Assembly: GCA_025656435.1 (NCBI GenBank)
Contig: JAHXHT010000033.1
Coordinates: forward strand, 1-14,072
Direction: 5' to 3'
Length of the DNA: 14,072 nt
From: Candidatus Thiodiazotropha sp. (ex Gloverina cf. vestifex)
GTDB taxonomy: Bacteria > Pseudomonadota > Gammaproteobacteria > Chromatiales > Chromatiaceae
Positions within the stretch are counted from its first letter, which is position 1. The number at the start of each line of letters is the position of its first letter. The notes below the pieces were generated by a model. That model saw only the letters and a program-made list of their open reading frames with translations, ran no database searches and was not told where the DNA came from. Below, piece after piece: positions 6,327 to 13,637 of the stretch. The translations under genes were made by a program, and so were the position numbers.

Positions 6327-6377
6327 ACACTCCTTTGGGCATAGCCCGCTTGAATGACTCAGATCGGAGCCACCACC

Positions 6378-6968
6378 ATGCAGCGTACCGCGGAGGTTGA
6401 GCGCAACACCCTGGAGACCCGGATACAGGTTCGTTTGAATCTGGACGGCACTGGTGAGACCGCTTTCAAGACAGGGGTACCATTCCTCGATCACATGATG
6501 GATCAGATCGCCCGCCACGGGCTGATCGATCTTGCTGTCACCGCTGAGGGAGACCTGCACATCGATGCTCACCACACGGTGGAGGATATCGGTATCACTC
6601 TGGGTCAGGCCTTGGCAAAGGCGGTCGGGGATAAAAAAGGCATTCGTCGTTATGGCCACGCCCATGTCCCGCTGGATGAGGCTTTGTCGCGGGTAGTGGT
6701 CGATTTTTCCGGCCGTCCCGGCCTGGTTTACGAGGTAGACTTCACCCGGGCCCGTATCGGGGATTTTGACGTGGACCTGTTCCAGGAGTTCTTTCAGGGC
6801 TTGGTCAATCACGCCGGTATCACCCTGCACATCGATAACCTGCGTGGCATCAACGCCCACCATCAGGCGGAAACGGTATTCAAGGCCCTGGGTCGCGCTC
6901 TGCGTATGGCGCTGGAGCCGGATCCCCGCATGTCTGACCAGGTACCCTCCACCAAGGGCAGCCTCTAA
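6378..6968 (+). CDS. hisB: imidazoleglycerol-phosphate dehydratase
   Basis: HisB catalyses the manganese-dependent dehydration of imidazoleglycerol phosphate to imidazoleacetol phosphate, the sixth step of histidine synthesis. Both metal-binding repeats are present: FLDHM (37-41) with HHTVEDIG (65-72), and NAHHQAE (159-165). The conserved STKG lies near the C-terminus. It is the monofunctional form, without the N-terminal histidinol-phosphatase domain of E. coli HisB. I prefer ATG 6378 to ATG 6354. It has GGAG at 6366-6369 with ideal spacing, gives the usual 196 residues, and begins like relatives (QRTAEVERNTLET). The upstream ATG has no ribosome binding site. First gene of the hisBHAFIE cluster; hisH follows after 23 bp. 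Confidence 0.96.
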   Translation: MQRTAEVERNTLETRIQVRLNLDGTGETAFKTGVPFLDHMMDQIARHGLIDLAVTAEGDLHIDAHHTVEDIGITLGQALAKAVGDKKGIRRYGHAHVPLDEALSRVVVDFSGRPGLVYEVDFTRARIGDFDVDLFQEFFQGLVNHAGITLHIDNLRGINAHHQAETVFKALGRALRMALEPDPRMSDQVPSTKGSL

Positions 6969-6991
6969 CTGCATTCACGGGTAGTAAACCG

Positions 6992-7633
6992 ATGACACAA
7001 CGTATCACCGTGATCGATTACGGGATGGGCAACCTGCGTTCCGTTGCAAAGGCAGTGGAACATGTGGCAGGCGAGGGAGATGAGGTGCTGGTCACTGACG
7101 ATCCTGCACTGATTCTTTCATCCGACCGGGTCGTATTTCCCGGCCAGGGCGCTGCGAGGGATTGCATGGCTGCCATTTCCGATCACCATCTCAACAAGGC
7201 GATTCTGCAAGCGGCGCATAGCAAGCCCTTCCTCGGTATCTGTATGGGGCAGCAGGTATTGCTCGACTTCAGTGAAGAGAACGGTGGTACGCAACTACTG
7301 GGTCTCTATAAAGGCCGTGTGCATCACTTCCCAGGCGGCATTGCCCCGGACGGAGAGGCGATGAAGATACCGCATATGGGCTGGAATCGGGTGCATCAGT
7401 TATCTGACCATCCCCTTTGGTACCAGATTTCCCAGGATAGCCGTTTCTATTTCGTACACAGTTACTATGTAGATCCGGAGAGGGAAGATCTGGCGGCTGC
7501 GACCACCGACTACGGCGTCAGCTTCGCCAGTGCCATTGCCGAGAACAATCTCTTCGCCGTGCAGTTCCACCCGGAGAAGAGTGCCGATGCAGGGTTGCAG
7601 TTGTTAAAAAATTTCGTGAACTGGAAGGTATAA
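6992..7633 (+). CDS. hisH: imidazole glycerol phosphate synthase, glutaminase subunit
   Basis: HisH hydrolyses glutamine and passes ammonia to HisF in the IGP synthase complex. It is a class I glutamine amidotransferase. The nucleophile is Cys84 in GICMGQQ, and the triad is completed by His193 and Glu195 in FHPEKS. The N-terminal DYGMGNLRSV and the FPGQGAARDCM oxyanion region are typical. The 213 residues are normal. Start ATG 6992 is preceded by only a weak GGGTAG. hisA begins 6 bp after its stop, so translation is probably coupled. Confidence 0.96.
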   Translation: MTQRITVIDYGMGNLRSVAKAVEHVAGEGDEVLVTDDPALILSSDRVVFPGQGAARDCMAAISDHHLNKAILQAAHSKPFLGICMGQQVLLDFSEENGGTQLLGLYKGRVHHFPGGIAPDGEAMKIPHMGWNRVHQLSDHPLWYQISQDSRFYFVHSYYVDPEREDLAAATTDYGVSFASAIAENNLFAVQFHPEKSADAGLQLLKNFVNWKV

Positions 7634-7639
7634 ATCACC

Positions 7640-8380
7640 GTGCTTTTAATACCCGCGATCGATCTCAAAGATGGCCAGTGTGTGCGTTTGCGCCAGGGTC
7701 GCATGGAAGACGACACCGTCTTCTCCAATAATCCCGTCGATATGGCGGCTCGCTGGGTCGAGGCCGGTGGGCGTCGTCTGCATCTGGTGGATCTCAACGG
7801 CGCCTTTGCCGGCGAACCGGTCAATGGCGAGGTGATTCATGCAATCGCCAGCGCCTACCCGGCGGTGCCGATCCAGGTGGGAGGCGGCATCCGCGATGAA
7901 GCCACCATCGAGGCCTATCTGAAAGCGGGTGTCAGCTATTGCATTATCGGTACCCAGGCCGTGAAGGAGCCAGATTTTGTTGCCCGTGCCTGCCAGGCGT
8001 TTCCCGGCCATGTGATTGTCGGGCTGGATGCCAAAGACGGCATGGTAGCGATCAACGGATGGGCTGAGGTGACCGATCAGGAGGTCACAGAGCTGGCTAA
8101 ACAGTTCGAGGACGACGGGGTTTCCGCCATCGTTTACACCGACATCGGTCGGGACGGCATGCTCAGTGGCCCCAACGTGGAAGCCACAGCAGCGCTGGCC
8201 AATGTGATCTCCATACCGGTTATCGCTTCCGGTGGCATCACCGATATCGGGGATATCGAGGCCCTCTGCCGGGCTGACACCCGGAATATCACAGGTGCAA
8301 TCACTGGCCGTGCCATCTACGAGGGCACCTTGGATCTCGCCTCAGGTCAAAAATTAGCAGATGAACTGACAGGAAGCTGA
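7640..8380 (+). CDS. hisA: ProFAR isomerase (HisA)
   Basis: HisA is a (beta/alpha)8 barrel that isomerises ProFAR to PRFAR by an Amadori rearrangement. The catalytic general base Asp8 is in IPAIDLKDG and the general acid Asp130 in GLDAKDG. The phosphate-binding strands read QVGGGIRD (79-86) and ASGGI near the C-terminus. YTDIGRDG (167-174) is the loop typical of HisA. The 246 residues are normal. The start is GTG, with GGAAGG (7623-7628) inside the end of hisH. hisF follows after 4 bp. Confidence 0.96.
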   Translation: MLLIPAIDLKDGQCVRLRQGRMEDDTVFSNNPVDMAARWVEAGGRRLHLVDLNGAFAGEPVNGEVIHAIASAYPAVPIQVGGGIRDEATIEAYLKAGVSYCIIGTQAVKEPDFVARACQAFPGHVIVGLDAKDGMVAINGWAEVTDQEVTELAKQFEDDGVSAIVYTDIGRDGMLSGPNVEATAALANVISIPVIASGGITDIGDIEALCRADTRNITGAITGRAIYEGTLDLASGQKLADELTGS

Positions 8381-8384
8381 ACAC

Positions 8385-9155
8385 ATGCTCGCCAAACGAA
8401 TCATCCCCTGCCTCGATGTTGATGCCGGCCGTGTGGTCAAAGGTGTCAAGTTCGTCGATATCCGTGATGCGGGTGATCCGGTGGAGGTGGCGCGACGCTA
8501 TAACGAGGAGGGGGCCGACGAGATTACCTTTCTCGATATTACCGCCAGCTCAGATGATCGCGAGACCATTGTTCATGTGGTCGAGCAGGTGGCCAGCGAG
8601 ATTTTTATTCCGCTGACGGTGGGTGGTGGAATCCGCAAGGCAGACGATATTCGCCGTATGCTCAATGCCGGTGCCGACAAGGTAGCGATCAACACCGCAG
8701 CGGTCTTCAACCCGGAGTTTGTTAAAGAAGCCACCGAGCGTTTCGGCTCCCAGTGCATTGTGGTGGCCATCGATGCCAAGCAGGTTAGCGCTGAGGGAGA
8801 GCCTATGAAGTGGGAGATCTTTACCCATGGCGGACGCAAACCCACGGGGTTGGATGCCATTGAGTGGGCGAAGCGAATGAGTGACTATGGCGCCGGAGAG
8901 ATTCTGCTTACCAGCATGGATCGGGATGGTACCAAGATTGGCTTTGACAACAAGCTGACACGCGCCATCGTCGAAGCGGTGCCGATTCCGGTGATTGCCT
9001 CCGGCGGTGTCGGAAATCTTGATCATCTGGTAGATGGTGTAAAAATGGGTGGCGCCGACGCAGTGTTGGCCGCCAGCATTTTCCACTTTGCTGAATACTC
9101 TATTGGTGGGGCAAAGCAATTCATGCAGGGGCAGGGTGTCGAGGTGCGTCTGTGA
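8385..9155 (+). CDS. hisF: imidazole glycerol phosphate synthase, cyclase subunit
   Basis: HisF uses ammonia from HisH to convert PRFAR to imidazoleglycerol phosphate and AICAR. It is the barrel partner homologous to HisA. The catalytic aspartates are Asp11 (PCLDVDAGRVVKG) and Asp130 (VVAIDAKQV). The phosphate-binding VGGGIR (79-84) and ASGGVG (205-210) are intact, and TSMDRDGTK (177-185) is present. The 256 residues match the family. The start ATG follows AGGAAG at 8371-8376. It overlaps hisI by GTGA (9152-9155). Confidence 0.97.
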   Translation: MLAKRIIPCLDVDAGRVVKGVKFVDIRDAGDPVEVARRYNEEGADEITFLDITASSDDRETIVHVVEQVASEIFIPLTVGGGIRKADDIRRMLNAGADKVAINTAAVFNPEFVKEATERFGSQCIVVAIDAKQVSAEGEPMKWEIFTHGGRKPTGLDAIEWAKRMSDYGAGEILLTSMDRDGTKIGFDNKLTRAIVEAVPIPVIASGGVGNLDHLVDGVKMGGADAVLAASIFHFAEYSIGGAKQFMQGQGVEVRL

Positions 9156-9535
9156 GCTGGCTTGACAGCATTAAGTGGGACGAACAGGGCCTGGTGCCCG
9201 CAATCGCTCAGGAATCGGGTAGTGGCAAGATCCTCATGATGGCCTGGATGAACAGCGAGGCACTTCAGCTGACGTCACAGAGTGGTCATGCCGTATATTG
9301 GTCCCGCTCAAGGAATAAACTCTGGCACAAGGGCGAAGAGTCCGGCCATCAGCAGGTGGTGCATGCTATTCGCCTCGATTGCGATGGGGATGTGGTGCTG
9401 CTGGAAGTGGAACAGAAGGGTGGCATAGCCTGTCATACCGGGCGACACAACTGTTTCTATCGGGAGTTACAGGGTGATGAATGGGTAGAAGTTCTGCCGG
9501 TGCTGAAAAATCCCGATGAGATTTACAACAAATAG
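9152..9535 (+). CDS. hisI: phosphoribosyl-AMP cyclohydrolase
   Basis: HisI opens the adenine ring of phosphoribosyl-AMP, the third step of the pathway, and needs zinc and magnesium. The motifs are complete: WSRSRNKLWHKGEESGH (50-66), the magnesium aspartates in LDCDGDVVLL (75-84), and the zinc cysteines Cys77, Cys94 and Cys101 (ACHTGRHNC). It is the stand-alone form of 127 residues, not fused to HisE. Its GTG start overlaps the hisF stop, showing tight coupling. A repeat element begins at the last base of its stop codon and separates it from hisE. Confidence 0.96.
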   Translation: MSWLDSIKWDEQGLVPAIAQESGSGKILMMAWMNSEALQLTSQSGHAVYWSRSRNKLWHKGEESGHQQVVHAIRLDCDGDVVLLEVEQKGGIACHTGRHNCFYRELQGDEWVEVLPVLKNPDEIYNK

Positions 9536-9747
9536 GGGTTGTTTATAACGCAAAGAACGTCATGATAACTCAGTACGACGCTCCTCGATTTATTCAGAGA
9601 CCGTCATTCCTGTGTGGGTGGAATCCAGAGGTTCGTGAGAAGTCTCTATGGACCCCAGGTTGTAGGGGGTAGAGAATTCTTTTTTCAACTCTGCGTCCTT
9701 GGCGCTTCTTTGCGCCCTTTGCGTTATATAGCGTTATGAACAACCCC
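9535..9747. mobile_element. MITE-like element with terminal inverted repeats between hisI and hisE
   Basis: The ends are GGGGTTGTTTATAACG (9535-9550) and CGTTATGAACAACCCC (9732-9747), a 16-bp terminal inverted repeat with one mismatch. The next bases of the left end (CAAAG) also have a match on the right (CTTTG), after a short TATATAACG insertion. Inside lie ATTCC/GGAAT (9606-9624) nested in AGAGAC (9596-9601)/GTCTCT (9642-9647). GCG-containing units follow at 9693, 9702, 9712 and 9721, spaced 9-10 nt apart. It encodes nothing. The hisI stop uses its first base. I see no clean target-site duplication: CAAAT occurs on both sides but not immediately against the ends. Confidence 0.6.
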
Positions 9748-9776
9748 AAGCAAATTTAACGGTCTAAGGATTCAAT

Positions 9777-10103
9777 ATGAGTGATGTCCTGCTACAACTG
9801 GCGCAAGTGCTGGAAGAACGCAAACAAGCAGAGCCCGACAGCTCCTATGTGGCCAAGCTTTACGCCAAGGGACTCGATGCCATTCTCAAGAAGATCGGCG
9901 AGGAGGCCACCGAGACTGTGATGGCGGCGAAGGATGGAGCCGCAGACAAGATTGTTTACGAGACGGCGGATCTCTGGTTTCACACCATGGTTCTGCTTGC
10001 CCATCAGGGCTTGGGACCGGCGGATGTACTCCAGGAGTTGCAGCGGCGTTTCGGGCTTTCCGGCCTGGAGGAGAAGACACAACGCAGCCAGCCGACCGAT
10101 TGA
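9777..10103 (+). CDS. hisE: phosphoribosyl-ATP pyrophosphatase
   Basis: HisE removes pyrophosphate from phosphoribosyl-ATP, the second step of histidine synthesis. It is an all-helical protein of the MazG-like superfamily. SYVAKLYAKGLDAILKKIGE (23-42) is the family signature, and the acidic metal ligands lie in EEATE (42-46) and ETADLWFH (62-69). It has 108 residues. Start ATG 9777 has a good AAGGA at 9766-9770. It normally sits beside or fused to hisI; here 241 bp with a repeat element intervene, so its expression may depend on read-through. tatA follows, as in many proteobacteria. Confidence 0.95.
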   Translation: MSDVLLQLAQVLEERKQAEPDSSYVAKLYAKGLDAILKKIGEEATETVMAAKDGAADKIVYETADLWFHTMVLLAHQGLGPADVLQELQRRFGLSGLEEKTQRSQPTD

Positions 10104-10252
10104 GCAGCAGGCTGAACTTACGGTCAGGCCTCAACTGGGTTATCATCCCCCCGACTACGCCATCGATAAGTGTGGCTTAATGCCCTGATACGACAGGGTT
10201 GAACATTATTCAAACGATAAACCGGCCAGCCGGCCGGAGAGTGGAGAAGATT

Positions 10253-10498
10253 ATGGGTTTTGGCGGAATCAGTATCTGGCAGTTATTGATCGTTTTGGCC
10301 ATCGTGTTGCTGTTGTTCGGCACCAAACGGTTGAAAAACATCGGTTCCGATCTGGGTGGCGCCCTCAAAGGCTTCAAAGGCGCCATGAAAGATGGCGAGA
10401 AGGCCGAAGACAAGGAGGCGCAGGATCAGATTGAAAAGTCCGAGTCCGGCACCGTGGTGGATGGTGAGGTGACCTCCAAAGAGAAGGACAAGAGCTGA
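10253..10498 (+). CDS. tatA: twin-arginine translocase subunit TatA
   Basis: TatA oligomerises to form the passage for folded proteins in the Tat system. The protein has the classical plan: a short periplasmic N-terminus, one membrane helix (about 7-22, WQLLIVLAIVLLLFG), the hinge FGTKRLKN (22-29), an amphipathic helix to about 45, and a charged, disordered tail. I chose ATG 10253 (81 residues), which has GGAG at 10243-10246; a TTG start at 10199 would add a non-homologous stretch before the membrane helix. A GC-rich palindrome (CCGG repeats, 10222-10237) lies just upstream of the ribosome binding site and might influence translation. Confidence 0.95.
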   Translation: MGFGGISIWQLLIVLAIVLLLFGTKRLKNIGSDLGGALKGFKGAMKDGEKAEDKEAQDQIEKSESGTVVDGEVTSKEKDKS

Positions 10499-10537
10499 TA
10501 GGGTCTGCAACCATCACCTTCGTGCCGAGAGCGCCAT

Positions 10538-10879
10538 ATGTTTGATATCGGTTTCTGGGAGCTGGGTATCATCGCCTTGGTGGCGTTGGTCGTGATTGGT
10601 CCCGAGCGGCTACCCAAGGTGGCAAGAACCGCGGGGCTCTGGCTTGGCCGGGGGCGCCGTTTTGTTGCCAGCGTCAAGGCTGATATTGATAAGGAGATCA
10701 AGGCTGAGGAACTCAAGGAGATTCTCGACAAGCAGGTCAAGCAGGCCAATCCGGTACACGAGATACTTGAAGAGACCCAGCAGGATCTGAATCAGATTAA
10801 ACAAGATGCGGAACAGCATGTGCAGGCGGGTAAAGACGCGCTCGACAGCCAAGATACCGCAGAGAATAAACAGTCATAA
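10538..10879 (+). CDS. tatB: twin-arginine translocase subunit TatB
   Basis: TatB joins TatC in the receptor complex that recognises twin-arginine signal peptides. It has 113 residues: FDIGFWELG with the conserved Glu8, a membrane helix (about 7-20), the GPERLP hinge (21-26), a basic amphipathic helix (GRGRRFVASVKADIDKE), and a long polar helical tail rich in Glu and Gln. The GPERLP hinge and the length distinguish it from TatA. The ribosome binding site is weak. It lies 39 bp after tatA and 19 bp before tatC. Confidence 0.95.
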   Translation: MFDIGFWELGIIALVALVVIGPERLPKVARTAGLWLGRGRRFVASVKADIDKEIKAEELKEILDKQVKQANPVHEILEETQQDLNQIKQDAEQHVQAGKDALDSQDTAENKQS

Positions 10880-10898
10880 CCGGTAGCCTTATTGACCG

Positions 10899-12035
10899 AT
10901 GTCGGCTAACCCCTCTACAGAAACCCCAAGCCAGGAACAACCACTGGTCGCACATCTGATCGAGCTGCGTGATCGTGTGCTACGCATGGTGCTGGTGGTG
11001 CTGGCAATCTTTCTGGTGTTGTTTCCCTTCGCCAACGATCTCTACACGGCGATTGCCGGACCTATGCGTGATGCGCTGCCGGTCGGCAGTACCATGATTT
11101 CCACCAAGCCCATCGACCCGTTCCTGATCCCGTTCAAGCTGAGCCTGCAGCTGGCGATCTTCATCTCGGTGCCGGTCATTCTCTACCAGTTCTGGGCCTT
11201 TGTGGCGCCCGGACTCTATAAGCATGAGAAGCGGCTGGTGATACCCCTGCTGGTCTCCAGCACACTGCTTTTCTATCTGGGCATGGCCTTTGCCTATTTT
11301 GCGGTTTTTCCCTTGGTCTTCACCTTCCTCGCCAGCACGGCGCCTGAGGGTGTCGAGGTCGCTACCGATATGGGCAGCTATCTCGATTTTGTGATGACCC
11401 TGTTTTTTGCCTTCGGTGTGGCATTCGAGGTGCCGATCGCCACAATTATTCTGGTTTGGATGGGCATCACCACACCGGAAAAGCTGCGCCATAAGCGACC
11501 CTACGTGATTGTCGGCGCCTTTGTGGTAGGCATGTTTCTTACGCCGCCTGATATCATTTCTCAGACCTTGCTGGCTCTGCCTATGTGGGTGCTGTTCGAA
11601 CTGGGTATCATCTTTTCCAAGAGCTTTGTCAGAAAGCAGGAGGATGATCAGGAAACAGCGTCTGAATCTCCTGGTACTCCGGCGACAGCTGCTGCAACAG
11701 ACGCGAGCACCCATGAAGACTTGGGTGAGATGATTGGTAGCGACATTGACCCGGCCAGTGACTATACGGGTCCCGATCGTTTCGTACCGCTCACTGAAGA
11801 GGAAATGGAAGAGGAGCTGGATGCTATCGAGGCTGAGGATGACGATGAGGAGTTCTCGGAATCAGAGTCCGAAGTCGATGCTGTTCAAGCCAAACTCGAA
11901 GCGATTCAGACCCTGCGCAAGGCAGGGGATGTGAGTGAGGCGAGGGATCTTCTCTACGAAATCCTTGAGGAGGGAGACGAAGATCAGCGCAGGGTGGCGC
12001 GAAACATCCTTAACCAGCTCGATTCAGATGCGTAG
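10899..12035 (+). CDS. tatC: twin-arginine translocase subunit TatC with FimV-like C-terminal tail
   Basis: TatC is the polytopic core of the Tat receptor. Residues 15-243 are a complete TatC with six membrane helices. It shows LVAHLIELRDRV (16-27) at the N-terminus, the first cytoplasmic loop YQFWAFVAPGLYKHEKR (96-112) including the conserved Glu110, the periplasmic YLDFV, the conserved Glu177 in FEVPI, and FLTPPD (213-218). TatC usually ends here at 240-260 residues. This one goes on to 378: an Ala/Thr/Ser-rich linker, a very acidic stretch (299-326, EEEMEEELDAIEAEDDDEE), then LEAIQTLRKAGDVSEARDLL and EILEEGDEDQRRVARNIL (333-371), which resembles the TPR-like C-terminus of FimV. The frame is intact to its stop. 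No strong ribosome binding site precedes ATG 10899. Confidence 0.95.
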   Translation: MSANPSTETPSQEQPLVAHLIELRDRVLRMVLVVLAIFLVLFPFANDLYTAIAGPMRDALPVGSTMISTKPIDPFLIPFKLSLQLAIFISVPVILYQFWAFVAPGLYKHEKRLVIPLLVSSTLLFYLGMAFAYFAVFPLVFTFLASTAPEGVEVATDMGSYLDFVMTLFFAFGVAFEVPIATIILVWMGITTPEKLRHKRPYVIVGAFVVGMFLTPPDIISQTLLALPMWVLFELGIIFSKSFVRKQEDDQETASESPGTPATAAATDASTHEDLGEMIGSDIDPASDYTGPDRFVPLTEEEMEEELDAIEAEDDDEEFSESESEVDAVQAKLEAIQTLRKAGDVSEARDLLYEILEEGDEDQRRVARNILNQLDSDA

Positions 12036-12064
12036 AAGGTCAACAGCCCGCATTAACCAGACCA

Positions 12065-12403
12065 TCAGCGATAACGCAATCGGGTGCCGTGGACCAGTGA
12101 GAGTTTAATTTCTTCCGCCGACAGCGTCGCTGGAAAATAGGTGCCGGATATCTTAGCGCTGTTGATGCTGGCGCCTTCCAGGTTGGTATGGGTCAGATCG
12201 ATCCCTCGCAGGTCTGCATGGCGTAGATACGCATTGGCCAGATCCAAGTCTCTGCCATTCAGCCCTCTAAGATCCGCACCCCTGAGATCGGCGCCGCGTA
12301 GATCGAAAGATTCTCCTTCTTCTCTACGGCGGTTGAACTCTTCTGCATGTCCCTCTTTGAGCAGTAGATACATCGGGTTTTTTTTAACTTCTGGGTTAAG
12401 CAT
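12065..12403 (-). CDS. small pentapeptide-repeat protein
   Basis: The protein has 112 residues and no signal peptide. Residues 1-32 are a charged helical lead-in (NPMYLLLKEGHAEEFNRRRE). They are followed by about twelve tandem pentapeptides (33-92) of the A(D/N)LxX type, such as FDLRG, ADLRG, ADLRG, LDLAN, AYLRH, ADLRG, IDLTH, TNLEG. Such repeats fold into a right-handed quadrilateral beta-helix. The biological role of small members is usually unknown; some long ones mimic DNA against gyrase, but this one is too short to claim that. It converges on tatC (29 bp gap) and diverges from the LysR-type gene. The ribosome binding site is weak (GGAA about 13 nt upstream). Confidence 0.85.
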   Translation of the reverse strand: MLNPEVKKNPMYLLLKEGHAEEFNRRREEGESFDLRGADLRGADLRGLNGRDLDLANAYLRHADLRGIDLTHTNLEGASINSAKISGTYFPATLSAEEIKLSLVHGTRLRYR

Positions 12404-12522
12404 TGTATTTTGTTCCGAATAAGGAAGGTTGATTCCATCTCCTGAATAGAAGAATAGCCAAATCCGAGGCGCTTGCTTTCAATGCTAAAGGTTAGTACTA
12501 CCTATTATTGAATTTATTTGTC

Positions 12523-12557
12523 CGTAGGTTGGGCCTCCTGCGTCGGCCCAACCTACG
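12523..12557. repeat. perfect 13-bp palindromic intergenic repeat
   Basis: CGTAGGTTGGGCC (12523-12535) is exactly complementary to GGCCCAACCTACG (12545-12557) across a 9-nt loop. It lies in the 241-bp space between the divergent pentapeptide-repeat and LysR genes. GTAGGTTGGG-type palindromes recur between genes in many proteobacteria, as I recall. No T-run follows, so it is more likely a dispersed repeat than a terminator. The rest of that space holds nothing else I can name. Confidence 0.7.
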
Positions 12558-12644
12558 AGTTGATCCTTAAGCAGACTTATCTGCCGTTGAATTTATTGGT
12601 AAACGCATCTAGCATCGAAAATACCAATAATATAGGAAGCCTCT

Positions 12645-13556
12645 ATGGCCAGCACACCGCAGATCCATTACAAACAGAACCGGCTCAAACAACTGCGCGC
12701 CTTTTGCCACGCAGCTCAGACCGGCTCGATCAGCGAAGCTGCTGAACGTCTTTATCTGAGTCAACCGACGGTCTCCCTGCAGATCCAGGCGCTCGAGCGG
12801 GAGCTGGAAACGGTATTGTTCGAGCGGCGTGGACCCAAAATCAAACTCACACCTGAAGGGGCGACGCTCTATAAGCTCTCCCAGCCTCTGGTGGAGGGCA
12901 TGGACAAGCTGCAAGAAACCTTTGCCGCCACCTGTGGCAAGCTGGAGAGCGGTGAGCTGAATATCGCTGCCGGTGAGTCAACACTGCTCTATATCTTGCC
13001 GGAACCGATTCGCATCTTTGCCGAGCGGTATCCCGGCATTAGGGTCAAACTCCACAACGTGACGGGTCGTGACGGCATGGCCATGCTGAGAGCGGATGAG
13101 ACCGATCTTGCAGTCGGCTCGATGCTGGATATCCCCGACGATGTCACATACAAGCCAGTGGTCAATTATGCACCCGTACTGATCACACCAATGAATCACC
13201 CACTATCGAAGAAAGATGGTATCCGTCTGCATGACATCAGTCCCTATGGATTGATTCTGCCCCCGCACCATCTGAGCACCTGGCGCATGGTCGATCTGGT
13301 CTTCAAGCAACACAATGCCAGTTATAACGTCACGCTGGAGGCTGGTGGCTGGGAGGTGATTAAGAAGTATGTGGAGATCGGCTTGGGGATCTCCATTGTC
13401 ACGGATGTCTGTCTCACCGGTGAGGAGGAGGTGGAGACCATTCCGCTGGGCGAATATTTTCCTGAACGAAGTTACGGTATCGTGCAACGTCGTGGTAAAT
13501 TTTTGTCGCCACAGGCGAAACGCTTTTTGCAGGTCATGCATGAGGTCTTCAACTGA
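12645..13556 (+). CDS. LysR-family transcriptional regulator
   Basis: A 303-residue LysR-type regulator. The N-terminal winged helix spans about 14-72 (LKQLRAFCHAAQTGSISEAA, then the recognition helix SQPTVSLQIQALERELETVL, then FERRG and LTPEG). After a linker helix comes the two-lobed effector-binding domain (about 105-300), with LNIAAGESTLLYILP, AVGSMLDIPDD and GLGISIVTD. Start ATG 12645 has a good AGGAAG at 12634-12639. It diverges from the pentapeptide-repeat gene, the usual geometry for a LysR gene and a target, but that target would be atypical. No effector can be named. The HTH sequence is nearest in memory to the CbbR-like branch, which is only an impression. Confidence 0.9.
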   Translation: MASTPQIHYKQNRLKQLRAFCHAAQTGSISEAAERLYLSQPTVSLQIQALERELETVLFERRGPKIKLTPEGATLYKLSQPLVEGMDKLQETFAATCGKLESGELNIAAGESTLLYILPEPIRIFAERYPGIRVKLHNVTGRDGMAMLRADETDLAVGSMLDIPDDVTYKPVVNYAPVLITPMNHPLSKKDGIRLHDISPYGLILPPHHLSTWRMVDLVFKQHNASYNVTLEAGGWEVIKKYVEIGLGISIVTDVCLTGEEEVETIPLGEYFPERSYGIVQRRGKFLSPQAKRFLQVMHEVFN

Positions 13557-13637
13557 GGACCCTAACCAACCAGCCTGTCCACTTCCCCTTAGTACACTAA
13601 ACTCCCACTATAAGTGCTGGCGCAAGGATGCGCGGGT

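Noticed and set aside
6354..6377. Longer HisB from ATG 6354
   Set aside because: No ribosome binding site there, whereas ATG 6378 has GGAG at proper spacing and gives the family's normal length.
9601..9760. Insertion sequence with transposase between hisI and hisE
   Set aside because: The 213-bp element has inverted ends but no coding capacity and no clear target duplication, so only a MITE-like or palindromic repeat can be supported.
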